64,000 nt of DNA. Origin: Azospirillum brasilense (GTDB lineage: Bacteria; Pseudomonadota; Alphaproteobacteria; Rickettsiales; UBA3002). The position numbers and the translations under genes were made by a program. The DNA lies in NCBI GenBank assembly GCA_003241645.1, contig QFOX01000001.1, positions 62,001 through 126,000 of the forward strand, read 5' to 3'. Shown here one piece after another: positions 51,722-60,805 of this stretch (positions within the stretch are counted from its first letter, which is position 1; every line of letters starts with the position of its first letter). The notes under the pieces are model-generated. The model had not been told where the DNA came from. It ran no database searches and was given only the letters and a program-made list of their open reading frames with translations.

Positions 51722-51753
51722 AAAAAACAGCCTCCCGCGAGGGAAGCTGTTTT
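51722..51753 (-). terminator. Intrinsic terminator of rpoH
   Basis: Leftward: AACAGCTTCCC TCG CGGGAGGCTGTT followed by TTTTTT, shortly after the rpoH stop. Confidence 0.8.
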
Positions 51754-51806
51754 GAGATGGTTCACTGGTATCGTTCAGGAATGAAAACGAGAGGTACTGT
51801 GCTGCG

Positions 51807-52715
51807 TTACGCTGCGGCTGCTTTCGGCAGTAGCGGCTTGCCAGCGGCGGCCAGCACGAACTTGGTCATTTTGTCCATGGCGCGGGCCTCGATCTGGCGC
51901 ACGCGTTCGCGGCTGATGTTGTAGCGCTGCGAAAGCTCCTCCAGCGTGATCTGGTCCTCGCTGAGGCGGCGATGCAGGATGATGTCGCGCTCACGCGCGT
52001 TCAGCGTTTCCATGGCCTGCACCATCAGTTCGCGCTTCTGGGCGTATTCTTCGTGGTCGCCCAGCGTGGTTTCCTGATTGTCGCGCGTATCGGCCAGCAT
52101 GTCCATCCACGCGCCGGAATCGCCGTCCTGCGTCATGGGTGCGTCCAGCCGCTGGTCATTGGCGCTCATGCGGCTGTCCATGTCGATCACGTCCTGCTCG
52201 TTCACGTTAAGCTCGGCAGCGATCAGGCGGATCTCCTCCGGCGTCAGCACGGCGGATTCATCGATGCGCTGCAGGCGTTTTTTCATTTTCTTCAGATTGA
52301 AGAACAGGCGTTTCTGTGCCGCCGAGCTACCCATTTTCACGAGGCTCCAGCTGCGCAGCACGAATTCCTGAATGCTCGCTTTGATCCACCACATGGCGTA
52401 GGTGGAAAGGCGGAAGCCTTTTTCCGGCTCGAACTTTTTCACCGCCTGCATCAGGCCGATATTGCCTTCGGCGATCAGCTCGGCCATGGGCAGGCCGTAG
52501 CCGCGGTATCCGCTGGCGATCTTGGCGACAAGGCGCAGGTGCGAGGTGACCAGCTGGTGCGCGGCCTCGTAGTCCATGTCCTCGGTCCAGCGTTTGGCGA
52601 GGGCGTATTCCTCGTCGGCGGTGAGGATGGGGAATTTCTGGATCTCCTGCATGTAGCTCCGCAGCCCGCCATCGGGCGAAATTGCAGGAACAGCCATTGT
52701 TTTAACGTTTGCCAT
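51807..52715 (-). CDS. rpoH: Heat-shock sigma factor RpoH (sigma32)
   Basis: A 302-residue sigma factor. Region 2 has LRLVAKIASGYRGYGLPMAE and FRLSTYAMWWIKASIQEFVL. The RpoH box is AAQKRLFFNLKKMKKR, and region 4 is ITLEELSQRYNISRERVRQI. It directs transcription of chaperone and protease genes. ATG at 52715 has AAGG eight bases upstream; GTG at 52721 is an alternative. rluD lies directly upstream in the same direction (gap about 140 bp with an AT-rich segment), a common alphaproteobacterial pairing. Confidence 0.96.
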   Translation of the reverse strand: MANVKTMAVPAISPDGGLRSYMQEIQKFPILTADEEYALAKRWTEDMDYEAAHQLVTSHLRLVAKIASGYRGYGLPMAELIAEGNIGLMQAVKKFEPEKGFRLSTYAMWWIKASIQEFVLRSWSLVKMGSSAAQKRLFFNLKKMKKRLQRIDESAVLTPEEIRLIAAELNVNEQDVIDMDSRMSANDQRLDAPMTQDGDSGAWMDMLADTRDNQETTLGDHEEYAQKRELMVQAMETLNARERDIILHRRLSEDQITLEELSQRYNISRERVRQIEARAMDKMTKFVLAAAGKPLLPKAAAA

Positions 52716-52854
52716 GGTCACAACCTTTCCGTTGTTGCCGTGTATTGTTTCTTAACTGAATCAAATCACATATAAATGCGCCATAAGGCGCAGAAACATT
52801 CGCTCGGGAAGGCGCGAAGCGCGCATCGATAGCGATTGGCTGATATGTACCGGA

Positions 52855-53862
52855 CTAGGCCCGGTTTGTCAAGGAAAGCAGGGTGCGCTCAAGGGCCTCG
52901 AGATCCGCAGGAATCGGGCATGAAAACAGCATTTCCTCGCCCGAAAAAGGATGGATTAGCGCCAGTTCCAGCGCGTGTAACGCCTGACGATGAAATCCGG
53001 TTAATGAAAGCAGTGTTTCCTGCGGGATGACACTGTGCGAACTGCGCATGCGATTGAAGCGCGTACCCGGCGCTGTGCCGTACAGCGCATCGCCGATCAG
53101 CTGGCATTTGCGGTGCGCCATGTGCACGCGGATCTGGTGCGTGCGGCCGGTGTCGAGCTGGCACATCACCTTGCTGGCCACCGGGTTGATGGAGGATTTG
53201 GGAATGTACTGGTCCATCGTTTCGTAGAAGGTCAGCGCGTGCTTGCCGCCTTCCACCACCGCCATTTGCTTGCGCATGCGGGGATTGCGCGCGATCGGCG
53301 CATCGATCTCGCCCTCGCGCGGGGTCAATGCGCCCCACACGTAGCAGATATAGGTACGGCTCAGCGTGCGGTCCTTCAGCTGCGCGGAAAGCGACTGGTG
53401 CGCCGCGTCGTTCTTTGCCACCACCAGCAGGCCCGAGGTGTCTTTGTCGATGCGGTGGACGATGCCGGGGCGCGCCACGCCACCAATGCCGGAAAGCGTG
53501 TCACCGCAATGCGCCAGCAGCGCATGCACCAACGTGCCCGACTGCGCGCCGGGGGCGGGGTGCACGGTCATGCCCGGCGCTTTGTTGATGACGAGCAGGT
53601 GCTCATCCTCGAACACCACATCCAGCGCGATCTTCTCAGGCGTGAGTTGCAGGGCCTTCACCTCCGGCACGGTGATGGTATAGGTCTCGCCTTCCTTCAC
53701 TTTGTAGCTGGCGTTGCGCGATGGGCTGACCTGCCCCTCATCCAGCAATTGCTGCACGCGCGCGCGGCTGGTGCCTTCCAGCTGGTCGCTGATGAATTTG
53801 TCCAGCCGGGTGCTGGCATCGTATTCGCCGACGGTGAGGGTATGGGTTTGTGTGGTGCTCAT
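52855..53862 (-). CDS. rluD: 23S rRNA pseudouridine synthase RluD
   Basis: A 335-residue enzyme. The S4 domain (RLDKFISDQLEGTSRARVQQ, about residues 19-70) is followed by the synthase domain with catalytic Asp in VHRIDKDTSGLLVVAK, and LDTGRTHQIRVH. It modifies helix 69 of 23S rRNA. Length is normal. A multi-hairpin repeat (53874-54030) separates it from the M16 peptidase gene upstream. Confidence 0.93.
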   Translation of the reverse strand: MSTTQTHTLTVGEYDASTRLDKFISDQLEGTSRARVQQLLDEGQVSPSRNASYKVKEGETYTITVPEVKALQLTPEKIALDVVFEDEHLLVINKAPGMTVHPAPGAQSGTLVHALLAHCGDTLSGIGGVARPGIVHRIDKDTSGLLVVAKNDAAHQSLSAQLKDRTLSRTYICYVWGALTPREGEIDAPIARNPRMRKQMAVVEGGKHALTFYETMDQYIPKSSINPVASKVMCQLDTGRTHQIRVHMAHRKCQLIGDALYGTAPGTRFNRMRSSHSVIPQETLLSLTGFHRQALHALELALIHPFSGEEMLFSCPIPADLEALERTLLSLTNRA

Positions 53863-53873
53863 GCTCTATTCCT

Positions 53874-54030
53874 TGTCATCCCGTACACGCTGCCAGTAGG
53901 CAGCATGTTACGGGATCCAGACATTTCCAAAAGCCAGTAGGCTTTTGGAAATAACGCAAAACTCCTACTTGAGTTTTGCTGCGATGGATACCGGATAAAA
54001 TTTTCTCCTGAAAATTTTTCCGGCATGACG
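53874..54030. repeat. Modular multi-hairpin repeat with TGTCATCCCG ... CCGGCATGACG ends
   Basis: Outer arms are as in the 22686 and 56718 elements. Inside are four different hairpins: TGCC AGTAGG CA; CCAAAAGCC AGTAGG CTTTTGG; GCAAAACTC CTACTT GAGTTTTGC; AAATTTTCTCCTGAAAATTT. GGATCCAGAC follows the first hairpin as in the 56718 copy. Confidence 0.75.
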
Positions 54031-54039
54031 GCGTTTGGT

Positions 54040-55299
54040 TTATGCGGCCAGCGCCCAAACGAAATCCACCTCCGCCACGCTGCCTTGCGGGCCCAGTGCG
54101 GCGACCGCGGGGGTGGTGGCGAACATGCGCGACGCGACGCGGCGAATGTCCGCCTCGGTGATGGATTCGATCTGCTCCAGAATTTCATCGGCCGTTTTGT
54201 AGCGGCCATACACATGCAAATGCCGCGCGATCCATTCAGCAATGGCGCCGCTGGATTCGCGCGTCATCACGATGCCGGCTTTCAGCTGGTTCTTGGCGCG
54301 CAGCAATTCGGCGGCGCTTACGCCCAGTGCGCTGGTGCCCAGCACGCGCTTCAGGCCTTCCAGCAATTCGGGCACTTTCTCGGCGCTGGTGCCCGCATAG
54401 ATGCCGACCACGCCCACATCCTGATAGGCACTGGCGAAGGCCGATACCGAATAGGCGAGCCCGCGCTCCTCGCGGATTTCCTGGAACAGGCGTGAGCTCA
54501 TGCCGCCACCCAGAATGGTGCCGAACACCTGCAGCGCGTAGTAATCCTCGTGGCTGCTGGGCATGCCGGGGTAGCCGAGCAGCAATTGCACCTGCTCGAG
54601 ATCTTTCTCCTGCGTGCGGCGGCCGGTGTGGAAGGTGGCAGGCGCCGGTGGCAGCACCACGCCCTGCGTGTGCCGTGCGCCGAAGAATTCGCCCGCAATG
54701 GCGGTGACTTCCGCATGGTTCACCGCCCCCGCGGCGCTGATGACCATGCGCGTGGGCTGGTAATGTTTGTCGGTATAGGCGATGAGATCATCGCGGCTGT
54801 AGGCCGACACTTGCGCTTCCGGGCCAAGAATGCTGCGGCCCAGCGGCTGGCCTTCGAACACGGCTTCCTGGAACAGGTCGAACACCACGTCGTCGGGCGA
54901 ATCCTGATGCATGGCGATCTCCTGCAGGATCACCTCGCGCTCGCGCTCCAGCTCGGTGGCGTCGAACACCGAATCGGCGACGATCTCGCACAGCAGGGTC
55001 AGCGCCTGCGTGCCGTATTCTTTCAGTACTTTCGCGTAATAGACTGTGTGTTCATGGCTGGTGTAGGCGTTCACGTTGCCGCCCATCAGGTCGAACGCTT
55101 CGGCGATGCGGCGCGCGTTCAGTTTGCTGGTGCCCTTGAAGGCCATGTGTTCCAGCAGGTGCGACAGGCCGTTCTCGGCCAGTTCCTCGTGGCGGGCGCC
55201 CACATCCACCGCAATGGCGAAGGCGGCCGAATGGGTGTTGTCCAGCATTTCGCTGGCCACGCGCAGGCCATTGGGCAGGGTGCTTAGCTGATAGCTCAT
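54040..55299 (-). CDS. M16-family zinc peptidase (mitochondrial processing peptidase-like)
   Basis: A 419-residue protein. The inverted zinc motif HLLEHMAFKGT is near residue 46, with the distal Glu in LEREREVILQE about 75 residues later. Alphaproteobacterial M16 genes next to thrC are the relatives of mitochondrial processing peptidase. There is no signal peptide. The ATG overlaps the thrC stop by 4 bp, so it is translationally coupled. Confidence 0.93.
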   Translation of the reverse strand: MSYQLSTLPNGLRVASEMLDNTHSAAFAIAVDVGARHEELAENGLSHLLEHMAFKGTSKLNARRIAEAFDLMGGNVNAYTSHEHTVYYAKVLKEYGTQALTLLCEIVADSVFDATELEREREVILQEIAMHQDSPDDVVFDLFQEAVFEGQPLGRSILGPEAQVSAYSRDDLIAYTDKHYQPTRMVISAAGAVNHAEVTAIAGEFFGARHTQGVVLPPAPATFHTGRRTQEKDLEQVQLLLGYPGMPSSHEDYYALQVFGTILGGGMSSRLFQEIREERGLAYSVSAFASAYQDVGVVGIYAGTSAEKVPELLEGLKRVLGTSALGVSAAELLRAKNQLKAGIVMTRESSGAIAEWIARHLHVYGRYKTADEILEQIESITEADIRRVASRMFATTPAVAALGPQGSVAEVDFVWALAA

Positions 55300-56675
55300 A
55301 GGCTACGGATATAGTGCACCAACGCCGCGGCGTCATTGGCCAGCGGGGTGATTTTTTCCGCGCGATCGAACAGATCGGCCATGTGCGACGGCAGGGCCGG
55401 GTGCTGGCCGGTGGCTTGCACCACCGCTTCGGGGAATTTGGCCGGGTGCGCGGTCGCCAGCGTGACGGTGATGCCCGGCGCAGCAATGGCCTGCGCGGCG
55501 GCCACGCCCACGGCGGTGTGCGGGTCCAGCACGTAGCCGCTGTCGGCATGGGTTTTGGCGATGGTGGCCAGCGTCGTCGCGTCATCCACCGCGTGGGCGG
55601 CGAACATGGCGGTGAAGCTTGCATGCGCATCAGCGCTGAGCGTGAGCGATTTGGTCGCGCGGAAATCGGCGATCAGTTGGCTCAACCGTGCGCCGTCGCG
55701 GCCATAGAGGTCGAACAGCAGGCGTTCGAAGTTGCTGGCGATCTGGATGTCCATGCTGGGGCTGAGCGTCGCATCCACCCCGGTGATGGCGTATTCGCCG
55801 CTGTGCACGGCGCGGCTTAGAATGTCGTTCTTGTTGGTGGCGATCATCAGCTTGCCCATGGGCAGGCCCATCTGCCGCGCAATGTAGCCCGCGAAAATAT
55901 CGCCAAAATTGCCGGTCGGCACGCAGAAATTCAATGGGTTAGCGGGAGCACCCAAACGCAGCGCCGCGTAGAAATAATACACTACCTGCGCCAGCACCCG
56001 CACCCAGTTGATGGAGTTAACCGCCAGCAATGTGGTGCCCGCGCGCAGCTGCGCATCGGCGAACAGGGCTTTCACCAGGTCCTGGCAATCGTCGAACGTG
56101 CCGTCCACTTCCATGGCGTGCACGTTGGCCTCGCCGGTGGTGGTCATCTGGCGGCGCTGTACGGCGCTGGTGCGCCCGCGCGGATACAGGATCACGATAT
56201 CGAGGTTTGCACGACCCCGGCAGCCTGCAATGGCGGCCGAACCCGTATCGCCCGAGGTGGCGCCCAGCACCACCGCGCGATCGGCGGAGTCTTTCAGGGC
56301 TTCGTCCATCAAATGGCCAACGAGTTGCAGCGCAAAGTCCTTGAAGGCCAGCGTGGGGCCGTGGAAAAGCTCCAGTACGAAATGCTGCGGGCCAAGCTGC
56401 ACCAGCGGCGCAATCGCGCTGTGGCGGAAGCTGGCATAGGCCTTGTCGATGCAGGCGCGCAGCTGCGCGTCGGTGAAGCTGTCGCCCACAAAGGGTTTCA
56501 GCAGTGTGAAGGCCAGCTCCTCGTAGGTGAGCGGTGCCATGGCCGCGATCTCGGCAGGGCTGAAATGCGGCAGGGATTCGGGCACGTAGAGGCCACCATC
56601 GCTGGCCAGACCGGCAAGCAACGCGCCCTTGAAATCAACGATGGGGGCTTTGCCCCGGGTGGAAATGTAATGCAT
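55296..56675 (-). CDS. thrC: Threonine synthase
   Basis: A 459-residue PLP enzyme converting phosphohomoserine to threonine. The PLP lysine is in HGPTLAFKDFALQLVG, with GATSGDTGSAAIAGC and the glycine-rich NFCVPTGNFGDIFAGY. The N-terminus YISTRGKAPIVDFKGALLAG is typical. ATG at 56675 is preferred over the in-frame ATG at 56708. The upstream gap to the M32 peptidase gene (355 bp) is filled with two repeat elements. Confidence 0.95.
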   Translation of the reverse strand: MHYISTRGKAPIVDFKGALLAGLASDGGLYVPESLPHFSPAEIAAMAPLTYEELAFTLLKPFVGDSFTDAQLRACIDKAYASFRHSAIAPLVQLGPQHFVLELFHGPTLAFKDFALQLVGHLMDEALKDSADRAVVLGATSGDTGSAAIAGCRGRANLDIVILYPRGRTSAVQRRQMTTTGEANVHAMEVDGTFDDCQDLVKALFADAQLRAGTTLLAVNSINWVRVLAQVVYYFYAALRLGAPANPLNFCVPTGNFGDIFAGYIARQMGLPMGKLMIATNKNDILSRAVHSGEYAITGVDATLSPSMDIQIASNFERLLFDLYGRDGARLSQLIADFRATKSLTLSADAHASFTAMFAAHAVDDATTLATIAKTHADSGYVLDPHTAVGVAAAQAIAAPGITVTLATAHPAKFPEAVVQATGQHPALPSHMADLFDRAEKITPLANDAAALVHYIRSL

Positions 56676-56717
56676 GCCGGGGGTTATAGCGGATTTGCCC
56701 CAACGCACAAGATTTCC

Positions 56718-56869
56718 CTGTCATCCCGGAATTTTTGGCAGAAGGCAAAAATCTCCGGGATCCAGACGGTACCGCCGCAAGTAGGCGGCGGTCGTCACAA
56801 AAAGTCTGCTAACTTTTTGTGCGCAGATCCCGGTGTTGCTCCGCTTCTGCTGCGCAAACCGGGATGACA
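56718..56869. repeat. Modular multi-hairpin repeat with CTGTCATCCCGG ... CCGGGATGACA ends
   Basis: The outer arms are the same as at 22686. Inner hairpins: TTTTTGGCAGAAGGCAAAAA; CCGCCGCAAGTAGGCGG; CACAAAAAGT CTGCTA ACTTTTTGTG; and GCAGATCCCGG facing CCGGG. GGGATCCAGAC is shared with the 53874 copy. A further half-copy (TCCGGGATGACG) follows at about 56903. Confidence 0.75.
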
Positions 56870-56940
56870 TCCGAATAAATAACGTGAAGTGGCGCTCACA
56901 AGTCCGGGATGACGACCGGCTGATAAATCAGCGCTGTTAT

Positions 56941-57030
56941 GCAAGTGCGTAGCGCCGAAGCGACGCGGCAATCCAGTTTATGCCATTCAGGCACTGTTTC
57001 TGGATTGCTTCGCGATGCTCGCAATGACGG
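56941..57030 (-). repeat. GTCATTGCGAG-type palindromic repeat
   Basis: Leftward from 57030: CCGTCATTGCGAG, GCGAAGCAATCCAG, a loop, CTGGATTGCCGCG, then GGCGCTACGCACTTGC. This is the well-known alphaproteobacterial intergenic repeat. It begins at the stop codon of the M32 peptidase gene. Confidence 0.75.
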
Positions 57031-58512
57031 TTATGCGAGGTAGCGCGCGCGCAGGTGCGCTTCGAAATGCGCGGGGTTGAGCGCCTCGCCCGTGGCGGCA
57101 CGCAGGATATCCTCGCCGCGCATGCTGCTGGCTTTGCTGTGCACATGCGTGCGCAACCATTGCAGCATGGGCGCGAAGTCGCCGCGGGCCAGTTCCGCAT
57201 CCAGTTGCGGCAGGGCGCGGCGGCAGGCGGCCATCAGCTGGGCGGCGGTCATGGCGCCGAGCGTGTAGGTCGGGAAATAGCCGAACATACCTTCCGGCCA
57301 GTGAATATCCTGCAGGCAGCCATGCGCGTGGTCGGGCGGGGTGATGCCCAGGTAGGCCTGCGTTTTTTCGGCCCATGCGGTGGGCAGGTCGGCGGCGTCC
57401 AGGCTGCCATCCAGCAGTGCCTGCTCCAGCTCGTAGCGCCAGATCACGTGCAGCGGATAGGTCACCTCGTCGGCATTGACGCGGATATGGCTGCGCTCCA
57501 CCCGGGTGAGGTTGCGGTAGACGTTCGCCTCGTCCCACACCGAGCCGGAAAGGCCGAAGGTTTTGGTCAGCTGCGGCAGCAGGAATTTCAGGAAGGCGCG
57601 GCTGCGCGACACCTGCATTTCCACGAACAGCGATTGCGATTCATGCATGCTCATGCCGCGTGCCTCGCCGATCGGCAGGCCGCGCCACGCCTCGGGCAGG
57701 CCCTGCTCGTAGAGCGCGTGGCCGGTCTCGTGCAGCACGCCATAGAGCGCGTCGGTGAAGCGGTCCTCGCGGTAGCGGGTGGTGATGCGCACATCGCCCG
57801 GCGCACCGCCGCAGAACGGGTGGGCGGAAATGTCGATGCGGCCACGCGTGGTGTCGAAGCCCAGCGCCAGCATCATGGCGCGGCCAAGCGCTTCCTGCGT
57901 GGCCACGGGCACGGTCGCGTTCAGTGGCTGTGCGGGCTGCGTTTGCTGATGCGCGATGACCTCGCCCACGAAGGCAGGCAGCCATGTTTTGGTCTGCGCG
58001 AAAACGGGGTCAATGGTGGCACGGCGCAGGCCGCGGTCGTAGCTGTCCAGCAGCGCGTCGTAGGGGGAAAGTGCGAGTGCTTCCGCCTTGGCCTGCGCCA
58101 CCTCGCGCGTGAGGGCGATCACCTCGCGGAAGATCGGCAGGAAGCCCGCATAGTCCGACGTTTCTTTAGCGCTGCGCCATTGATGTTCGCTTTTCAGGCG
58201 CAGCTTGGTCAGCGCGCTGACCAGCGCTTGCGGCACGCTGGTGGCATGGCTCCAGCGCCAGTGCATCTCGTCGAGGTTGGTGCGGCGCCAGTCTTCCAAC
58301 GGTTCACTTTGGGCGGCGGCGAACCAGTCGGCCAGTGCGGGGTCGGTCAGTTTTTCGTGGCTGATCTCGGCGAGTGCAGCCAGCTGGTCGCCGCGCGCAT
58401 CGGTCGAACCGCCGGGCAGCATGGTTGCTGCATCCCAATGCAGGATGCCGCTGGCCGCATCGATGGATGCGATCTGTTTGAAGCGCGCCTCCAGCTTGGA
58501 TGTGGCACTCAT
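57031..58512 (-). CDS. M32-family carboxypeptidase (Taq type)
   Basis: A 493-residue cytoplasmic metallopeptidase with zinc motif VLHETGHALYEQGL near residue 262, preceded by DVRITTRYREDRF and followed by GEARGMSMHESQS, where the third zinc ligand (Glu) lies. Family motif HPFCGG is present. It removes C-terminal residues from peptides. ATG overlaps the surf1 stop by 4 bp, so it is on the cta transcript. Confidence 0.93.
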   Translation of the reverse strand: MSATSKLEARFKQIASIDAASGILHWDAATMLPGGSTDARGDQLAALAEISHEKLTDPALADWFAAAQSEPLEDWRRTNLDEMHWRWSHATSVPQALVSALTKLRLKSEHQWRSAKETSDYAGFLPIFREVIALTREVAQAKAEALALSPYDALLDSYDRGLRRATIDPVFAQTKTWLPAFVGEVIAHQQTQPAQPLNATVPVATQEALGRAMMLALGFDTTRGRIDISAHPFCGGAPGDVRITTRYREDRFTDALYGVLHETGHALYEQGLPEAWRGLPIGEARGMSMHESQSLFVEMQVSRSRAFLKFLLPQLTKTFGLSGSVWDEANVYRNLTRVERSHIRVNADEVTYPLHVIWRYELEQALLDGSLDAADLPTAWAEKTQAYLGITPPDHAHGCLQDIHWPEGMFGYFPTYTLGAMTAAQLMAACRRALPQLDAELARGDFAPMLQWLRTHVHSKASSMRGEDILRAATGEALNPAHFEAHLRARYLA

Positions 58513-59222
58513 GCGGATTTCTTCCGGTGTGCGAGCACGAAAATGACGAGGATGCCGATGGCGATGCTGTACCAGGTGATGATGTAGCTCAGATGGTCGT
58601 TGCGCACGCGGATCGTGCCGTCCGACGGGACGGGCAGTTGCTTGATGTCCTGCGTGCCGACCACATCGACCATGGCGGGGTAGACGTTCTTCACGTCGTA
58701 AAAATCGGCCATCTCCTGCACGTCGCGCCCGAACCAGACGTTCTTTTCCGGCTGGTTGATGGGCGTGAAATAATTGCGCTCGGCACCCACGCGCAGTAGG
58801 CCGTTGATGGTGGCCGCGCCGACGCCGATGCTGCGCGGGCGCGTTTCGATCTCTTTCTTCGCGGCGGGTACCCAGCCACGGTTGACCAGCACGCTGCGCC
58901 CGTCCTTCAGCACCAGCGGCTGGATGAGGTGGTAGCCCATCTGCCCTTTGAAATAGCGCGGGGCGAGATGGTATTCGATCTCACCGTTCCATGTGCCGCT
59001 GAGCTTTACGGGGTAGAAGTTCTTCGCTTCCAGTTCGGCATCATCTTCCGGGAGGGTCTTCGCGGTCAGCGGGGCCTGCGTTTTTGCATGCTCGATCTCG
59101 GCGATCACGCCGCTTTTCCATTGCAGGCGCTGCACCTGCCAGCTGCCAAGGCCCACGCAGGTGCCAAACGCCAGCACAAAGAAGAACCATGCGAGGGGTT
59201 TGGGGCGGGTGTAGCGTTGCAT
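58509..59222 (-). CDS. surf1: SURF1-family cytochrome oxidase assembly protein
   Basis: A 237-residue protein with one N-terminal helix (LAWFFFVLAFGTCVGLGSWQ), the family motif GSWQVQRLQWK, the periplasmic region with VLVNRGWVP and a C-terminal helix (NDHLSYIITWYSIAIGILVI). It helps heme a insertion into subunit I. ATG at 59222 has AGAGGA upstream; 59240 and 59255 are alternatives. A repeat module and a 13-bp hairpin separate it from ctaE. Confidence 0.93.
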   Translation of the reverse strand: MQRYTRPKPLAWFFFVLAFGTCVGLGSWQVQRLQWKSGVIAEIEHAKTQAPLTAKTLPEDDAELEAKNFYPVKLSGTWNGEIEYHLAPRYFKGQMGYHLIQPLVLKDGRSVLVNRGWVPAAKKEIETRPRSIGVGAATINGLLRVGAERNYFTPINQPEKNVWFGRDVQEMADFYDVKNVYPAMVDVVGTQDIKQLPVPSDGTIRVRNDHLSYIITWYSIAIGILVIFVLAHRKKSA

Positions 59223-59265
59223 AACGAATCCTCTTTTCATGCTTCGGCACGGCATGGTTCAGGCG

Positions 59266-59343
59266 AGGCCAGCAGGCCGAGCGAGCCATCAGCCCGCGAA
59301 GCGGCGCGAAGGCATCGCACAGCATGTGCGATCTGCCGAAGTA
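59266..59343 (+). repeat. 3' module of the GC-rich repeat family, intergenic
   Basis: It aligns over about 76 bases with mnmC copy 2 at 26041-26115, with GGCATCGCACAGCA(T/C)GTGCG and ATCTGCCG shared. Orientation is the same relative to the plus strand. The 5' modules are absent here. Confidence 0.7.
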
Positions 59344-59352
59344 ACGTTAGAT

Positions 59353-59379
59353 TTCCTAAACGCGCAGCGCGTTTAGGAA
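59353..59379. repeat. 13-bp inverted repeat at the ctaE stop codon
   Basis: TTCCTAAACGCGC and its complement with a 1-base loop. The stop codon TAA of ctaE lies in the right arm. There is no T-run, so it may stabilise the mRNA 3' end rather than terminate. Confidence 0.6.
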
Positions 59380-60194
59380 GTAAACCAGTAGATGCCCACG
59401 AACAGGAACAGCCAGACCACGTCCACGAAGTGCCAGTACCACGCGGCGAACTCGAAGCCGAGATGGCCCTCGACGGTCAACGTGCCGCGAATGGCGCGCA
59501 CAAGGCACACCGCGAGGAACGCGGTGCCGATCATCACATGCACGCCGTGGAAACCGGTGGCGAGGTAGAAGGTGGCGGCGTATTTGCCGTCCTTCAGGCC
59601 GAAGGCCGCGTGGCTGTACTCGTAGGCCTGGCAGAGGGTGAACAGCACGCCCAGCGCCACGGTAATGGCGAGGCCGCGGATCACGTCCTTGTTGTTGCCT
59701 TCCAGCAGGGCGGCATGCGCCCACGTTACCGTAGTGCCCGAAAGCAGCAGGATAAGCGTGTTGATGAAGGGCAGGTCGAACGGATCGAAGGTGATGATGC
59801 CCACCGGCGGCCACACGGCCTCGGGGAACATCCACACATCGTCGGGCGAAACAACAGGGTGCGGGAAGAACGCCGCGCCGAAATAGGCCCAGAAGAAGGC
59901 GAAGAAGAACATCACTTCCGAAAGGATGAACAGCGCCATGCCAAGGCGCAGGCCAAGGCGCACCTGCGTGGTATGCGCATGGTCGTGCAGGCCTTCGCGG
60001 ATCACGTCGCGCCACCAGTAGAAGCAGCAGGCGCTGATGGCGATGAAGCCGGCGAGGATGACGAGGAAGCCAATATCCATTTTGTGCATGGCCATGGCGC
60101 CGCCGACCACGAAGGTCAGCATGGCGAACGAGGTAAGCAGGGGCCAGGGGCTGGGGTTTACCAGGTGATAGGGATGGTTCTGGGTTCCACTCAT
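59373..60194 (-). CDS. ctaE: Cytochrome c oxidase subunit III
   Basis: A 273-residue integral membrane protein with seven helices. Typical blocks are YHLVNPSPWPLLTS, FFFAFFWAYFGAAFFP, YLATGFHGVHVMIGT and the C-terminal FAAWYWHFVDVVWLFLFVGI. Part of the aa3 oxidase. It overlaps ctaG by 4 bp. Confidence 0.96.
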   Translation of the reverse strand: MSGTQNHPYHLVNPSPWPLLTSFAMLTFVVGGAMAMHKMDIGFLVILAGFIAISACCFYWWRDVIREGLHDHAHTTQVRLGLRLGMALFILSEVMFFFAFFWAYFGAAFFPHPVVSPDDVWMFPEAVWPPVGIITFDPFDLPFINTLILLLSGTTVTWAHAALLEGNNKDVIRGLAITVALGVLFTLCQAYEYSHAAFGLKDGKYAATFYLATGFHGVHVMIGTAFLAVCLVRAIRGTLTVEGHLGFEFAAWYWHFVDVVWLFLFVGIYWFTS

Positions 60195-60787
60195 CGCGGG
60201 TCTCCGGTCGGCGTTAGTTTCGAATGATTGGCACTGTCATAGCTAAAAAACGTGTAAGATAAAGTGATATTCGTCAGATTCTTCAGCTCCGGATCGTCCA
60301 GAATCGCCGGATCGATGAAAAATGACACAGGCATGTTCACGGTCTGGCCGGGGTTCAGGCGCTGCTCCTCGAAACAGAAGCACTGGATCTTGTCGAAATA
60401 TTTGCCGGCAAGGTGCGGGGTCACGTTGTAGGTGGCGGTGCCGCGCGTGGGTTTGCTGGATTCATTGCTGGCGCGGAAGGCGACCAGCCGGTTCTCGCCC
60501 ACGCGAATGCTGATCTCGCGCTCCAGCGGTGTGAATTTCCATGGCAGGGCGGGGTCGGTATCGGCGTTGAAACGCACCGTGATGCGCCGATCGGCAATGG
60601 TGGCGGGGGCCTGTTCGGCGCGCTGCGTGGTGCCGCCAAAGCCGGTGACACGGCAGAACAGGTTATAGAACGGCACGGCCGCGTAGCTGAGCATGAGCAT
60701 GCCCAGCACAATGGCAACGAGAGGCAGAACGGTAACGCGGCGCGGGTGCATGGGCGCGCATATAGTGCATGCGCGGCGGTTTGTCAT
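60191..60787 (-). CDS. ctaG: Cytochrome c oxidase assembly protein CtaG (Cox11)
   Basis: A 198-residue copper chaperone for CuB. One N-terminal helix (VLPLVAIVLGMLMLSYAAV) ends in the conserved PFYNLFCRVTGFGG, with copper site IQCFCFEEQRL and PVSFFIDPAI. ATG at 60787 has GGCAGG; ATG at 60751 is possible but has no ribosome site. It starts 18 bases after the T-run of an intrinsic terminator, so it may have its own promoter or depend on readthrough. Confidence 0.93.
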   Translation of the reverse strand: MTNRRACTICAPMHPRRVTVLPLVAIVLGMLMLSYAAVPFYNLFCRVTGFGGTTQRAEQAPATIADRRITVRFNADTDPALPWKFTPLEREISIRVGENRLVAFRASNESSKPTRGTATYNVTPHLAGKYFDKIQCFCFEEQRLNPGQTVNMPVSFFIDPAILDDPELKNLTNITLSYTFFSYDSANHSKLTPTGDPR

Positions 60788-60805
60788 GCCTGCCGTGCGG
60801 CGGCA

